Made by a program: the position numbers and the translations under genes
Shown: in pieces, positions 1 to 8,317 of the stretch
How positions within the stretch are numbered: the stretch's first letter is position 1
How the letters are laid out: each line of letters starts with the position of its first letter
The notes under the pieces: model-generated
Database searches by the model: none
What the model saw: the letters and a program-made list of their open reading frames with translations, nothing else
What the model was told of the DNA's origin: nothing
Assembly: GCF_009664835.1 (NCBI RefSeq)
Contig: NZ_CP045929.1
Location: forward strand, 4,278,001-4,342,000
From: Allosaccharopolyspora coralli
GTDB taxonomy: Bacteria > Actinomycetota > Actinomycetes > Mycobacteriales > Pseudonocardiaceae
Length of the DNA stretch: 64,000 bases
Direction of reading: 5' to 3'

Positions 1-610
1 GCGGCTCCGGCTCGTCGTCGGCGAGTACGGCCGGAGCGGTCGCGCGGACCAGCCCTTCCGCGGACGGGGAGACCGTCGCCGACGACGGGACGTCGAACAA
101 CGACGCCTTCTCGCCCGCCGCGGAGCGCACTCCGAACTCGGCGAGCCGCTCGGCGACGTCCTCTGGGCGTGCGACGGCGGGGCCCGTGAGCCGCTCGCCG
201 GCGTCGTGAATGCTCCAGTAGACCTCGTTGCGGCGCGCGTCCGTGGCGACCAGCAGCGGCCCGTCGACGGCGCAGCTCGCCGCGATGCCGTCGAGACTGC
301 ACACCGGGTACACCGGCTTGTCCAGGGCGTGCCCGAGTCCGGCGGCGGTGACCATGCCCGCCCTGAGTCCGGTGAACGGTCCGGGTCCCGCGCCGACGAC
401 GATCGCGTCGGCATCACCGAGCCCGTGGCCGGCCTCGGTGAGGACGTCGAGCAGGTGCGGGGTCAGCAACTCCCCGTGGGCACGCGGATTCACCGTGACC
501 CGTTCGGACAGCGCTTGCACGGAGGCCGCGGCCGAGTCGGTCGCGGCGCCGAGAGCGACGAGTCCTGCGGTCACGGCGGGCGTCGAGGTGTCCAACGCGA
601 TGACGAGCAC
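1..610 (-). CDS. tsaB: tRNA threonylcarbamoyladenosine biosynthesis protein TsaB (3' end cut by window edge)
   Basis: TsaB is the inactivated ASKHA-fold partner that holds TsaD (with TsaE) in the complex making t6A at position 37 of ANN-decoding tRNAs. The reading frame starts at a GTG at 610 and gives an N-terminus of the type LVIALDTSTPAVTAGLV, followed by the family's GPGPFTGLRAG segment near residue 75 and a KPVYPVCSLDGIA stretch. About 203 residues are visible; the C-terminus lies beyond position 1. In many actinobacteria tsaB directly follows tsaE, but here 8.6 kb of other genes separates the two. Identification is firm; the exact start is less so because no strong ribosome binding site precedes the GTG. 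Confidence 0.9.
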   Translation of the reverse strand, partial: MLVIALDTSTPAVTAGLVALGAATDSAAASVQALSERVTVNPRAHGELLTPHLLDVLTEAGHGLGDADAIVVGAGPGPFTGLRAGMVTAAGLGHALDKPVYPVCSLDGIAASCAVDGPLLVATDARRNEVYWSIHDAGERLTGPAVARPEDVAERLAEFGVRSAAGEKASLFDVPSSATVSPSAEGLVRATAPAVLADDEPEP

Positions 611-1062
611 GATGTCCCAGGGTACGCCAGGTCCGCGAGGCGACGCCCTGGCCCCGGCGCCTCCAGCTCCCGGCAGAACTGGAGACGCCGGGTTCGGTCG
701 CCGTGTCCGACGACCTCACCTGCTCCGTGCTGGGACGCAACATCACGGAGCAGGAGTGCTGAACGTCCCGTCCTGCCGCTCTGCGGCCGCCTGCGCCGTT
801 CCTTGGTCGATCCCGTCGAACATTGCGCGGCTGAGCCCGCGGGTCAATCTCCTGGCGCGAATACGCCGGACGCGAGCGGTTGCTCTCACCACGTACGCAA
901 CCCGCAGGTTCTCAGCGCCTTCCCGCGAGGACAGCGGTTCCGCGGCGTTGAGGTCCTCTTGAGTACCCCGCGGACCTGGAACGCCGGACCTTCTCACCCT
1001 GCCGCGGCTGGTCACTTGCGACCGTGCGCTACGGACACCAAGGCCAGTTCCACAACGCCCTC
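611..1062. other. intergenic region with a degenerate hairpin
   Basis: This is about 450 bases between glycerate kinase and tsaB with no convincing gene on either strand. It must hold the tsaB promoter. Around 901-952 it carries CTCAGCGCC (911-919) facing GGCGTTGAG (944-952), around a GAGGACAGC motif. This looks like a decayed or truncated relative of the nested-hairpin repeat seen elsewhere in the window; the inner arms are not recognisable. Confidence 0.5.
901..952 (+). repeat. degenerate copy of the nested-hairpin repeat
   Basis: The flank AGGTTCTCA and the loop motif GCGAGGACAGC match intact copies at 23341, 46240 and 54110. The outer arms are only 9 bp (one G-T pair), and the inner hairpin with GTAG/CTAC is missing. 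It is probably a truncated or shuffled copy. Confidence 0.4.
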
Positions 1063-2184
1063 TTACAGGTGGGCGAGCGCGATCTGCTCGCCGAGGCCGA
1101 CGAGCAGCGGCACGACGTTCGCCATGCTGCGCTCCACATCGGGTTCCAGGTCGGCCAGCGCGTACGCACCCGAGATCCCCGCGTCGCGCATCTGCTCGGG
1201 AGTGATGCCGCAACTGCCCGCCACGGCGATGACCGGGGTCCCCGCCGCACTCGCTCGCGCGGCGACCCCGGCGGGAGCCTTGCCTCGCAGCGTCTGTTCG
1301 TCGAGCGCGCCCTCCCCGGTGAGGACGAGCCCGGCCCCCGCGAGGTGGCCGTCGAACCCGACGAACTCGAGCACCACGTCCACTCCCGGCCGACGCTGAG
1401 CGGACAGTGCCGCCAGCGCGGCGAATCCCACCCCGCCCGCGGCGCCCGCGCCGGGCTCGGCAGTGAAGTCCTTGCCTACCTCGTCGGAGACCCGTCGGCC
1501 CCATGATTTCAAAGCGGTGTCGAGCAGCTTGACCTGAGCAGTGTCGGCGCCTTTCTGCGGGCCGTACACCCGGGCGGCACCGAACTCACCGGTCAGCGGA
1601 TTGTCCACATCGGCCGCGAGAATGACCTGTGTTTCGGCCAGGCGGGAATCGAGCCCGGAAAAGTCCACTTCGGACACTTCCAGCAGGCCCGCGCCGCACG
1701 TCATCACCGGCGCTCCGCCGTCGCCCTTGATGCGGGCACCGAGCGCGGCGAGCATGCCGGCACCGCCGTCGTTGGAGGCACTGCCACCGACGCCGAGCAC
1801 GATCGTGCGCGCACCCTCGTCGAGCGCGGCGCGGATCAGCTCACCGGTGCCGAAGCTGGACGCCGTCATCGGCGCGACCTCGCCGGGCGCCAACAGACTG
1901 AGACCGGACGCCGCCGCCAGCTCCACGACCGCGGTCTCGTCGTGGACGGCGATGGCCGAGTCCACGATGACGCCCGTCGGCCCGGTCGCCCGGACCGGCA
2001 CCTGCTTGTAGCCGCTCGCGACGGCCGCGGCCACCGTCCCGTCGCCGCCGTCGGCGACCGGAACCAGCCGCAGGTCCAGGTCGGGACGGGCGCGCCGCAG
2101 GCCGGTCGCCAGCGCCTCGGTCACTTCCGGGGCGGTCAGCGAGCCCTTGAACTTGTCCGGTGCGATCACGACGTGACCGGTCAC
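1063..2184 (-). CDS. glxK: glycerate 2-kinase
   Basis: 373 residues, the normal length for the type-1 glycerate kinase family (GarK/GlxK), which phosphorylates D-glycerate with ATP. The N-terminal signature VIAPDKFKGSLTAPEV is followed by PVADGGDGT, GVGGSASNDGGAGML and VLTGEGALDEQTLRGK, all diagnostic of the family. The GTG start at 2184 is chosen because it begins the conserved N-terminus and has GAGGAG six bases upstream; a longer open frame extends upstream but without similarity. Its neighbours include malate synthase and an AllR-like regulator, suggesting a role in the glyoxylate/glycerate route, where tartronate semialdehyde reductase would supply glycerate. No gcl, hyi or glxR gene is in the window. 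Confidence 0.9.
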   Translation of the reverse strand: MTGHVVIAPDKFKGSLTAPEVTEALATGLRRARPDLDLRLVPVADGGDGTVAAAVASGYKQVPVRATGPTGVIVDSAIAVHDETAVVELAAASGLSLLAPGEVAPMTASSFGTGELIRAALDEGARTIVLGVGGSASNDGGAGMLAALGARIKGDGGAPVMTCGAGLLEVSEVDFSGLDSRLAETQVILAADVDNPLTGEFGAARVYGPQKGADTAQVKLLDTALKSWGRRVSDEVGKDFTAEPGAGAAGGVGFAALAALSAQRRPGVDVVLEFVGFDGHLAGAGLVLTGEGALDEQTLRGKAPAGVAARASAAGTPVIAVAGSCGITPEQMRDAGISGAYALADLEPDVERSMANVVPLLVGLGEQIALAHL

Positions 2185-2278
2185 AACGCGCTCCTCGAGT
2201 CCTTCGGTGCCGGGGCGGGAACAGCCCGCCCGAGGGCACGGTACTGGAGCGGATGGCCGCGTGGTTCGATCGACCCGC

Positions 2279-3478
2279 TCAGCCGGGCTCGTCTCCCACC
2301 GTTCGCCGAGCGATCCGCTCTCCGATCGGCAGCGCCGAGGTGGCCGCCGGGGACGGCGCATTGCACACGTGCACGCTGCGTTCCGTCTCCTGGAACAGGA
2401 AGTCGTGGACGAGCGTGCCGTCGCGCAGCACTGCCTGGGCACGGATTCCCGCCTCGTGCGGCAGCAGGTCGGAGAGTTCGAGTTCCGGGCAGTAGCGGCG
2501 ACAGGCTTGGAGATAGCCGCGCGCGAACAGCGAGTTCCGCAACTCGACGGCCCCGGTGCGCACGTTGTCGCGTGCGACGCGCCAGAAACCCCGGTAGCCG
2601 AGGATCTCCTTGGCGTCGCGCGGGCTGAGCGAGAACTTCCGGTACTTCTCCCGCGCCAGACCGAGCACCGCGTTCGGGCCGACGGTGACGCTGCCGTCGA
2701 TCATCGGCGTCAGGTGCACACCGAGGAACGGCAAGGCCGGATCCGGGATCGGATAGATCAGGTGGTCGACGACGTCGCTGCGGGAGTCGGGCAGCCGGTA
2801 GTACTCGCCACGGAACGGCACGATGCGGAACTCCGGGTCCATGCCCGCCATCCTCGCGAGGCGATCGGCCTGGACGCCGCCGCACACGACGAGTTCGCGG
2901 GCGCGCCACGGCTCGCCGCCCGCCTCGACGGTGACCTCCGATGTGGACTCTCGGATCGCGGTCACCTCGGCGCCGAGCCGCACCCGGCCGCCCGCGTCGC
3001 GCACTTCCCCGGCCAGCGCCTCGCACACGGCGGCGAAGTCGACGATTCCGGTGGTGTGTACCTTCAGCGCACCCACACCCCGGATTCTCGGTTCCAGTTC
3101 GCGCAGTTCGGCCGCCGAGACGCGGTCCACCGCGATGCGGTTCTCCTTGGAGCGTTCGAACAGCGCGTCCATCCGTCGAGCTTCGGTCTCGTCGGTGGCC
3201 ACGAGGAGCTTGCCGGGCTCACGGAACGGGATGCCGTGCTCGGTACAGAACTCCTTGGTCGCCGCGGCGCCCTCGCGGCACAGCTCGGCCTTCAGCGAGC
3301 CGGGGGCGTAATAGATGCCCGCGTGGATGACCCCGCTGTTGTGCCCGGTCTGGTGCCGGGCGAGCCGGTTCTCCTTCTCCAGCACGACGACACTCGCGCC
3401 GGGCCGGAGCCGGATCAGCGCCCGAGCGGTGGCGAGTCCGACGATGCCGCCGCCCACCACGCAATAGTCGTAGATCAT
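2279..3478 (-). CDS. lhgO: L-2-hydroxyglutarate oxidase/dehydrogenase (LhgO-type FAD enzyme)
   Basis: 399-residue FAD-dependent oxidoreductase of the DAO superfamily. The N-terminus has the dinucleotide-binding pattern CVVGGGIVGLATARAL. It is followed by the LhgO-typical RHQTGHNSGVIHAGIYY and later DPALPFLGVHLT and VTVGPNAVLGL, matching enzymes that oxidise L-2-hydroxyglutarate to 2-oxoglutarate, usually at the membrane with electrons passing to quinone. The ATG at 3478 begins directly with the nucleotide-binding strand. It lies 94 bases upstream of glycerate kinase on the same strand, so the two may be cotranscribed. Substrate is assigned by family only. Confidence 0.88.
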   Translation of the reverse strand: MIYDYCVVGGGIVGLATARALIRLRPGASVVVLEKENRLARHQTGHNSGVIHAGIYYAPGSLKAELCREGAAATKEFCTEHGIPFREPGKLLVATDETEARRMDALFERSKENRIAVDRVSAAELRELEPRIRGVGALKVHTTGIVDFAAVCEALAGEVRDAGGRVRLGAEVTAIRESTSEVTVEAGGEPWRARELVVCGGVQADRLARMAGMDPEFRIVPFRGEYYRLPDSRSDVVDHLIYPIPDPALPFLGVHLTPMIDGSVTVGPNAVLGLAREKYRKFSLSPRDAKEILGYRGFWRVARDNVRTGAVELRNSLFARGYLQACRRYCPELELSDLLPHEAGIRAQAVLRDGTLVHDFLFQETERSVHVCNAPSPAATSALPIGERIARRTVGDEPG

Positions 3479-3648
3479 CGTCCGTTGATACTACTGATCC
3501 TCGTTCGCGTGCAGTGCTCTGGAACGAACGGCACTTTGCTCCGATCTGCGAAGGGCGTGGCCGTGACCAGTACGGACGAGGGTCGGGACACAGTGTTTTC
3601 CGGCGGCTGCGGGTATTCGATCGGTATCCCGTCGTGCGGTGCGCAACG

Positions 3649-4248
3649 TCAGCGCAGTTTCAGCTTGTCCAACGCCAGGTTGTTCGCCGTGGCTCGTCCG
3701 TGGAGGACCGAATACGCGATCCCGTTGTAGACCAGATCCCACAGAGCACGCTTGCGCTGGAGCTGACGGAGGCTCGCTCCGGCGAAGCCACCGTGGATGT
3801 CGGTCAGCTCCAACGAAATCGACTGGCCGCCTGCTGTGTAGTCGACCTTGACCGATTGCAATTCATACAGCCGCACATAGCCCTTGCGGCGAGTGGCAAA
3901 CCATTCCGCTCCCGCCGAGTAGCCGCCACTGCGGCCAAGGAAGTAGAACACGACCGGCGGCCACGCGATGCTGAGCCACAGCCACCCGTTGCTCATCCAC
4001 GAAAAACCGGTGTCGAGGATGCAAAGGAAGATCACACCTGCCACGCTGAGTGCGAACCCGCCTTTGACCATCTCGTTCTCTTTGCCCTGGTACCACTCCA
4101 GCACCGGACCTTCCCTCTCTGGGGCTGGCGGAAACTTCGCGTTGTCCCGGTTGGTGCGGCCTTCGTTCTCCCAGGTTGTGATCACGGGTGCTTGCGGCGG
4201 CCTCGGCTCCCCTGTGTTCACATCTGGTTTCGGGGCTACCTGCGGCAC
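3649..4248 (-). CDS. two-helix membrane protein, last gene of a T7SS substrate cassette (candidate immunity protein)
   Basis: 199 residues, not recognised as a named family. A polar Pro-rich N-terminus (about 65 residues) is followed by two hydrophobic helices (roughly residues 66-108, including VAGVIFLCILDTGF and LWLSIAWPPVVFYFLG), then a basic-rich cytoplasmic domain ending KLKLR. GTG start at 4248 with AAAGGAG nine bases upstream. It follows the WXG-domain protein by 35 bases and closes the four-gene unit 6071-3649. Position, size and membrane topology fit an immunity protein for a membrane-active toxin, but that is inference; it could also be a membrane partner needed for export. Confidence 0.7.
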   Translation of the reverse strand: MPQVAPKPDVNTGEPRPPQAPVITTWENEGRTNRDNAKFPPAPEREGPVLEWYQGKENEMVKGGFALSVAGVIFLCILDTGFSWMSNGWLWLSIAWPPVVFYFLGRSGGYSAGAEWFATRRKGYVRLYELQSVKVDYTAGGQSISLELTDIHGGFAGASLRQLQRKRALWDLVYNGIAYSVLHGRATANNLALDKLKLR

Positions 4249-4283
4249 GACCCGTGACTCCTTTCATCCTCCGTGGACTTGGC

Positions 4284-5435
4284 TCAGTCGAACAGTTCCC
4301 AGCCAGAGTCGACGGCAATACCAATACCGATCCCGACCAGCGCACCCCCGACAACACCGACCGGGCCACCGAAGGCTGCACCGATGGACGCACCGGCCAC
4401 CGCACCGCCGACGAACGACGCACCGCCGGAGACGACAGCCTGTGTCGGATCTTTGCCCTGCTGAATGTCGTAGGTCACTCCGGCGCCGGTAAACAACAAC
4501 CCGACGTAGGGAAGTTTCTTGCCTACGTTCACCGCTCCCCGCAGGATCGGCGTCGTGGGGCTCGGAGCTGAGTGCGGAATGATCTTGGCGTCGAGTGTCG
4601 CCTTGGCCCAGGGCGGCGATTTATCCAGCCATGCGGCGACCTTGTTCGGATAGGCGTTGGCGTAGGCTACGGCCTTACCGGTGGATCGTTCGGCCGCGAT
4701 CTCGGCCATTCGAAACCGGGTGGCGGCACTCATAGTGGTGTTCTGCGCCATCTTGGCGGGCAGGTCCGGCGACGCGATTCTGTCTGCGACTGCTTTCCAT
4801 TTGGTTGCGTTCGTCGTAACCACACCGGCCAGACCGGTGGCTATGTCCCCACCGGTTAGCATCAGCTTCGGCGGGTCCATCACCCCCGAGACGGTCTTGA
4901 CCAACCACGCCTGAGAATCGGCTTCCTTCTTCTGTGCCTCGCTGACCAAACCTGCCGCGTCGTTGTAGGCGTTGAGCTTCCGCTCGTAGTCGGCCTGTGC
5001 TGCCACCCCGGCCGCGTGCGCTTCGGTCTGCTGGGGACTGGCGGGCCTGCCGCTCGGCAACGGTGCCGGAGCCTCGGGAGCCGAACCGGGTGGCTGGATC
5101 TTGAAGCCGGTGATGGTGAGGCCACCCTCGACGGCCCGGTCGCGTGCTCGCTGCATGTCCGCTTCGACCGTACGCAGATCGTCGGCGTGAATCTCCAACG
5201 ACGAGCAAACCTCGGAGAGCATCTGCACGGTGTCGCCAGCCATCCGCGCACTGGAGAACACGATATCGCGGAAGCCCTCCCCGGCCGCACCACCCCAGCC
5301 GCCTTCGGCCTCGCCACGAGTCGAGACGTACTTCTGTTCCGTGCGTTCCACGTTCGCCGAGGTCTCGCGCAGGAACTGACACGTCGCGGTGAACGAGTCC
5401 GGGTCACCCTCGACCTCCGTGTCTAGCTCTTGCAC
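4284..5435 (-). CDS. WXG-domain T7SS substrate with C-terminal glycine-zipper region (candidate membrane-acting toxin)
   Basis: 383 residues. The first ~115 residues form a helical hairpin with a central EGGWGGAAGEGF turn, i.e. a WXG-type export domain like the long WXG/LXG substrates of type VII secretion. A Pro-rich linker (PPGSAPEAPAPLPSGRP, about residues 121-137) leads to a helical middle part. The last ~60 residues are a run of small residues, GGASFVGGAVAGASIGAAF and GGPVGVVGGALVGIGIGIAV, a glycine-zipper pattern known from pore-forming or membrane-inserting toxin tips. GTG start at 5435 with AGGGG upstream; it begins one base after the EspC-like gene stops. No nuclease, ADP-ribosyl transferase or other known toxin domain is visible. 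Confidence 0.75.
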   Translation of the reverse strand: MQELDTEVEGDPDSFTATCQFLRETSANVERTEQKYVSTRGEAEGGWGGAAGEGFRDIVFSSARMAGDTVQMLSEVCSSLEIHADDLRTVEADMQRARDRAVEGGLTITGFKIQPPGSAPEAPAPLPSGRPASPQQTEAHAAGVAAQADYERKLNAYNDAAGLVSEAQKKEADSQAWLVKTVSGVMDPPKLMLTGGDIATGLAGVVTTNATKWKAVADRIASPDLPAKMAQNTTMSAATRFRMAEIAAERSTGKAVAYANAYPNKVAAWLDKSPPWAKATLDAKIIPHSAPSPTTPILRGAVNVGKKLPYVGLLFTGAGVTYDIQQGKDPTQAVVSGGASFVGGAVAGASIGAAFGGPVGVVGGALVGIGIGIAVDSGWELFD

Positions 5436-5436
5436 G

Positions 5437-5727
5437 TCAGTTCCCCCTGTTCAGCTCGGCGCGCTTGAGGTTCAGCGCTTCCTCGTAATCCCGCGTCTCG
5501 TACTCGGTCTTGCCCGCAGCCACCGCCTCACCGAGACCGGTCGCGCTGGCCGCCACGTTGCCCACGCCTTCGCACAACATTTGCAGCGTGGCCGAGACGA
5601 ACTCGCTGACCTCCCCGGCCTGGGGGACCGGTGGTGGTGCCGCGCTGGCGTCCAGGTCGTCACCAGCCCCGCGCAGCCCAGCCGCGATCGTGTGCAACAC
5701 CTGCGGGTCCGCTTCGATACCGCTCAT
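5437..5727 (-). CDS. EspC-like/WXG100-type small T7SS protein
   Basis: 96 residues, mostly two amphipathic helices with the pattern IEADPQVLHTIAAGLRGAG at the start, typical of the EspC/DUF2580 branch of T7SS targets. It has no central WXG but a Pro-rich turn (APPPVPQAGEV). Its start codon overlaps the stop of the upstream SAV_915-type gene (ATGA at 5724-5727), and the WXG effector follows one base after its own stop. Proteins of this kind usually pair with the larger substrate and present a joint export signal; that is the likely role here. Confidence 0.75.
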   Translation of the reverse strand: MSGIEADPQVLHTIAAGLRGAGDDLDASAAPPPVPQAGEVSEFVSATLQMLCEGVGNVAASATGLGEAVAAGKTEYETRDYEEALNLKRAELNRGN

Positions 5728-6071
5728 TCTTCGACCCCCTCGACGCGACGCTGTTCAAGCGGCACGGCGGCATCCCAGAGAACCACGTCGGCGCCCGCCC
5801 GCTGCTGAAGATCGTCCACGGAGTTGCCCCGTACGGCGATCCACGGCTGCCCATTGCCGCATCCCGCCACCAGCGACTCCAGCGAGGTGTAAGCGAGCAT
5901 CGCCGTCGTGCCGTCCGCGAGGTGGCGCAGCTCCAATGTGACTTCCTGATCACGGTCGGTGACACGCTCGCTCGGGAGGAACACCTGTCCCGGTAGCTCC
6001 CCCTCGTCATCGAGCGGTTCGGCGTGCGCAGCGCCGAACACCGGCGGCGCCACGCGGTCGCGGTTGTTCAT
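5724..6071 (-). CDS. SAV_915-family protein
   Basis: 115 residues; the core LAYTSLESLVAGCGNGQPW followed by a hydrophobic strand near VVLWDAAVPL resembles the SAV_915/SseB-like small proteins common next to EspC-like genes in actinobacteria. The ATG at 6071 is chosen over an in-frame start 36 bases upstream because GGGGACC sits just before it. First gene of the four-gene cassette, with a 4-base overlap to the next gene. The function of the family is not established; a cytoplasmic chaperone or specificity factor for the substrate pair is a plausible guess. Confidence 0.7.
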   Translation of the reverse strand: MNNRDRVAPPVFGAAHAEPLDDEGELPGQVFLPSERVTDRDQEVTLELRHLADGTTAMLAYTSLESLVAGCGNGQPWIAVRGNSVDDLQQRAGADVVLWDAAVPLEQRRVEGVEE

Positions 6072-6434
6072 AAGGTCCCCCTCGGTCACGGTCGATCGCG
6101 AGCACACCGTATCGAACCCACCCGGACCGCAAGAGCGGGTTACTACTCATCCCCCGAACAGACCAGAACGATCATTCACCATCTTCCCCAGACGTCTGGA
6201 CGTGTCGCCTCGTGGGGCAGCCGTGCTCGTCCCGCGTGGGGCGACCGTGGGCCGATAAGCGTCACTCTGCGACTAAAGTGCAGCTCAGCAACGTCTACAC
6301 CGGGCTGGACTGGCTGATGGTCAGACAGCACGTGACCAGCAGAAACCCCAGTTCAGCGCAACCCGTGGAGCGAACGGCACTTTCGCCTCGTCCTATGGGG
6401 CGAAAGTGCCGTTCGTTCCGACTCGCTCGGGTGA
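6072..6434. other. intergenic region: cassette promoter and aceB terminator repeat
   Basis: This 363-base gap lies between malate synthase (ending at 6435) and the T7SS substrate cassette (starting at 6071), both on the minus strand. The part next to aceB is the hairpin repeat at 6371-6415. The remainder must contain the cassette promoter, but no confident -35/-10 pair could be picked by eye. Confidence 0.5.
6371..6415 (-). terminator. hairpin repeat CGAACGGCACTTTCGCC, downstream of aceB
   Basis: A perfect 17-bp inverted repeat (6371-6387 with 6399-6415) around an 11-base loop begins 20 bases after the aceB stop. The same arms recur at 32981 and 33089, and half copies at about 3522 and 46148, so this is a dispersed repeat serving as a terminator-like hairpin. 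There is no T-tract, as is common for actinobacterial terminators. Confidence 0.75.
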
Positions 6435-8027
6435 TCAGCTGATGTGCTCGTAGGCGGGCAGGGTGAGGAAGTCGACGAACTCGTCGGCGACCGCGACCTT
6501 CTCGAACAGCTCCACGGCCAGGCCGAGGTTCTCCGTCGGGAAGCCCTCTTCGGCACGCAGCTGCTTCTCGGTGTCGGCGAGGACCTGGCGAACCAGGTCG
6601 ACGGTCACCCGCTCACCGCCGGCGAGCACGACGTCGTTGTGCAGCCACTGCCAGATCTGCGAACGCGAGATCTCGGCGGTCGCGGCGTCCTCCATCAGGT
6701 TGTGGATCGCCGCCGCGCCGTTGCGTCCGAGCCACGAGACGATGTAGCGCACGCCGACGTCGACCGCGGCACGCAGGCCGTCGATCGTCTTGTCACCCGG
6801 GGTGGACTTGACGTCGAGGAGGTCCTCGGCGGTCACCGACACGTCGTCGCGGGTGCGGTCGATCTGGTTCGGCTTCTCGCCGAGCACCGCGTCGAACTCC
6901 TCGAAGCAGATCGGCACCAGGCCGGGGTGGGCGACCCACGAACCGTCGAAGCCGTCGCCCGCCTCGCGCTTCTTGTCGTCGTGGACCTTCTGCATGGCCT
7001 TTTCGTTGGCCTCCGGGTCCTTCTTGTTCGGGATGAACGCCGCCATGCCGCCGATCGCGAACGCGCCACGCTTGTGGCAGGTCCGCACCAACAGCTCGGT
7101 GTAGGCGCGCATGAACGGCACCGTCATGCCGACGACGTTGCGGTCCGGCAGCAGGAAGTCCGTGCCGTTCTCGCGGAACGTCTTGATCATGCTGAACAGG
7201 TAGTCCCAGCGGCCCGCGTTGAGACCGGCGCTGTGGTCGCGCAGCTCGTAGAGGATCTCCTCCATCTCGAAGGCCGCGGGGACGGTCTCGATGAGCACGG
7301 TGGCGCGCACGGTGCCGTGCGGGACGCCGAGCTCGGCCTGAGCATGGGTGAACACCTCGTTCCACAGCCGCGCCTCGAGGTGGCTCTCCATCTTCGGCAG
7401 GTAGAAGAACGGCCCGGTGCCGCGCCGCGCGGCCTCCTTGGCGTTGTGGAAGAAGTACAGGCCGAAGTCGACGAGCGCGCCCACGACCGGCTTACCGTCG
7501 ACGAGGACGTTCTTGTCGTCGAAGTGCCAGCCGCGCGGGCGCACCAGCGGCACGGCGTGCTCGACGTCGTCGCGCAGCTTGTACTCCTTGCCCTCGGGCG
7601 TGGTCAGCTGCACCTGCTTGCGGATCACGTCGTAGAGGTTGACCTGACCGGAGACGACGTTGACCCAGTGCGGAGTGTTGGCGTCCTCGAGGTCGGCCAG
7701 CCAGATCTTGGCACCGGAGTTCAGCGCGTTCACCGACATCTTGCGGTCGGTCGGGCCGGTCATCTCGACGCGGCGGTCGCGGATCGCGGCCGGCGGCTCG
7801 GCGACCTGCCAGTCGGACTCGCGGATCTCGCGGGTCTCCTCCAGGAAGTCGAGCTTGCCGTTGCGCGCGGCCTCGTCCCGGCGCTGTTTGCGGCGCGCGA
7901 GCAGCTCGTCGCGGCGCGCGCCGAACTTGCGCTGCAGACCGGCGACGAATTCGAGAGCCTCGGTGGTGAGGATCTCGTCACCGCGTTCGACCGGTCCGCC
8001 GAGCACCTGCACGGTCGGTTCAGACAT
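6435..8027 (-). CDS. aceB: malate synthase A
   Basis: 530 residues, the size of isoform A. It condenses glyoxylate with acetyl-CoA to malate in the cytoplasm, the second glyoxylate-shunt step and a sink for glyoxylate from purine or glycolate breakdown. The PROSITE-like signature RDHSAGLNAGRWDYLF is intact, as are GPFFYLPKMESHLEA and the TVLIETVPAAFEMEE segment carrying the Mg-binding glutamate. The ATG at 8027 has AGAGGTGG upstream; an in-frame extension to 8183 is not conserved. It is transcribed divergently from the AllR-like regulator, whose likely operator lies in between. Isocitrate lyase is not in the window. Confidence 0.96.
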   Translation of the reverse strand: MSEPTVQVLGGPVERGDEILTTEALEFVAGLQRKFGARRDELLARRKQRRDEAARNGKLDFLEETREIRESDWQVAEPPAAIRDRRVEMTGPTDRKMSVNALNSGAKIWLADLEDANTPHWVNVVSGQVNLYDVIRKQVQLTTPEGKEYKLRDDVEHAVPLVRPRGWHFDDKNVLVDGKPVVGALVDFGLYFFHNAKEAARRGTGPFFYLPKMESHLEARLWNEVFTHAQAELGVPHGTVRATVLIETVPAAFEMEEILYELRDHSAGLNAGRWDYLFSMIKTFRENGTDFLLPDRNVVGMTVPFMRAYTELLVRTCHKRGAFAIGGMAAFIPNKKDPEANEKAMQKVHDDKKREAGDGFDGSWVAHPGLVPICFEEFDAVLGEKPNQIDRTRDDVSVTAEDLLDVKSTPGDKTIDGLRAAVDVGVRYIVSWLGRNGAAAIHNLMEDAATAEISRSQIWQWLHNDVVLAGGERVTVDLVRQVLADTEKQLRAEEGFPTENLGLAVELFEKVAVADEFVDFLTLPAYEHIS

Positions 8028-8189
8028 GGAAGGTCCACCTCTTCCTGGTGCTGTCCTGTGTTTTCTCGCTGGGCACGCCGGACGCCACGGGAGTCCCGAC
8101 CGGAGAGTCGCCCGCCCAGCCTGCCGCGCGCCGACCACCCCCGCAGTCCGTGCGGGCGGGTCCGCTGTGGCGCGCGAGCACAACGGGTA

Positions 8190-8226
8190 TGATTTTCTGC
8201 ATCGTGGATATTAGTTTTCGCCATAC
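8190..8226. promoter_or_regulatory. candidate AllR/IclR operator in the aceB-allR divergent promoter
   Basis: An A+T-rich island in very GC-rich DNA contains two direct near-repeats, TTTTCTGCAT at 8193-8202 and TTTTCGCCAT at 8215-8224, spaced 22 bases start to start (about two helical turns). It lies between the divergent aceB and regulator genes. IclR-family proteins bind such sites as tetramers, so this is the best operator candidate. No binding data are implied. Confidence 0.5.
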
Positions 8227-8317
8227 GTGACGAGCAACATGAGCTGGGGCACGTCCGCGGCCACTAGACTGCACTCGTCCGCACACGTCCCGCGCCCGAT
8301 CGGAAGGACCGCAGCCG

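Noticed and set aside
1063-2442. Longer start for glycerate kinase giving 459 residues
   Set aside because: The extra N-terminus is Arg/Ser/Cys-rich without similarity and overlaps the end of the neighbouring oxidase gene; the GTG at 2184 has a good ribosome binding site and begins the conserved domain.
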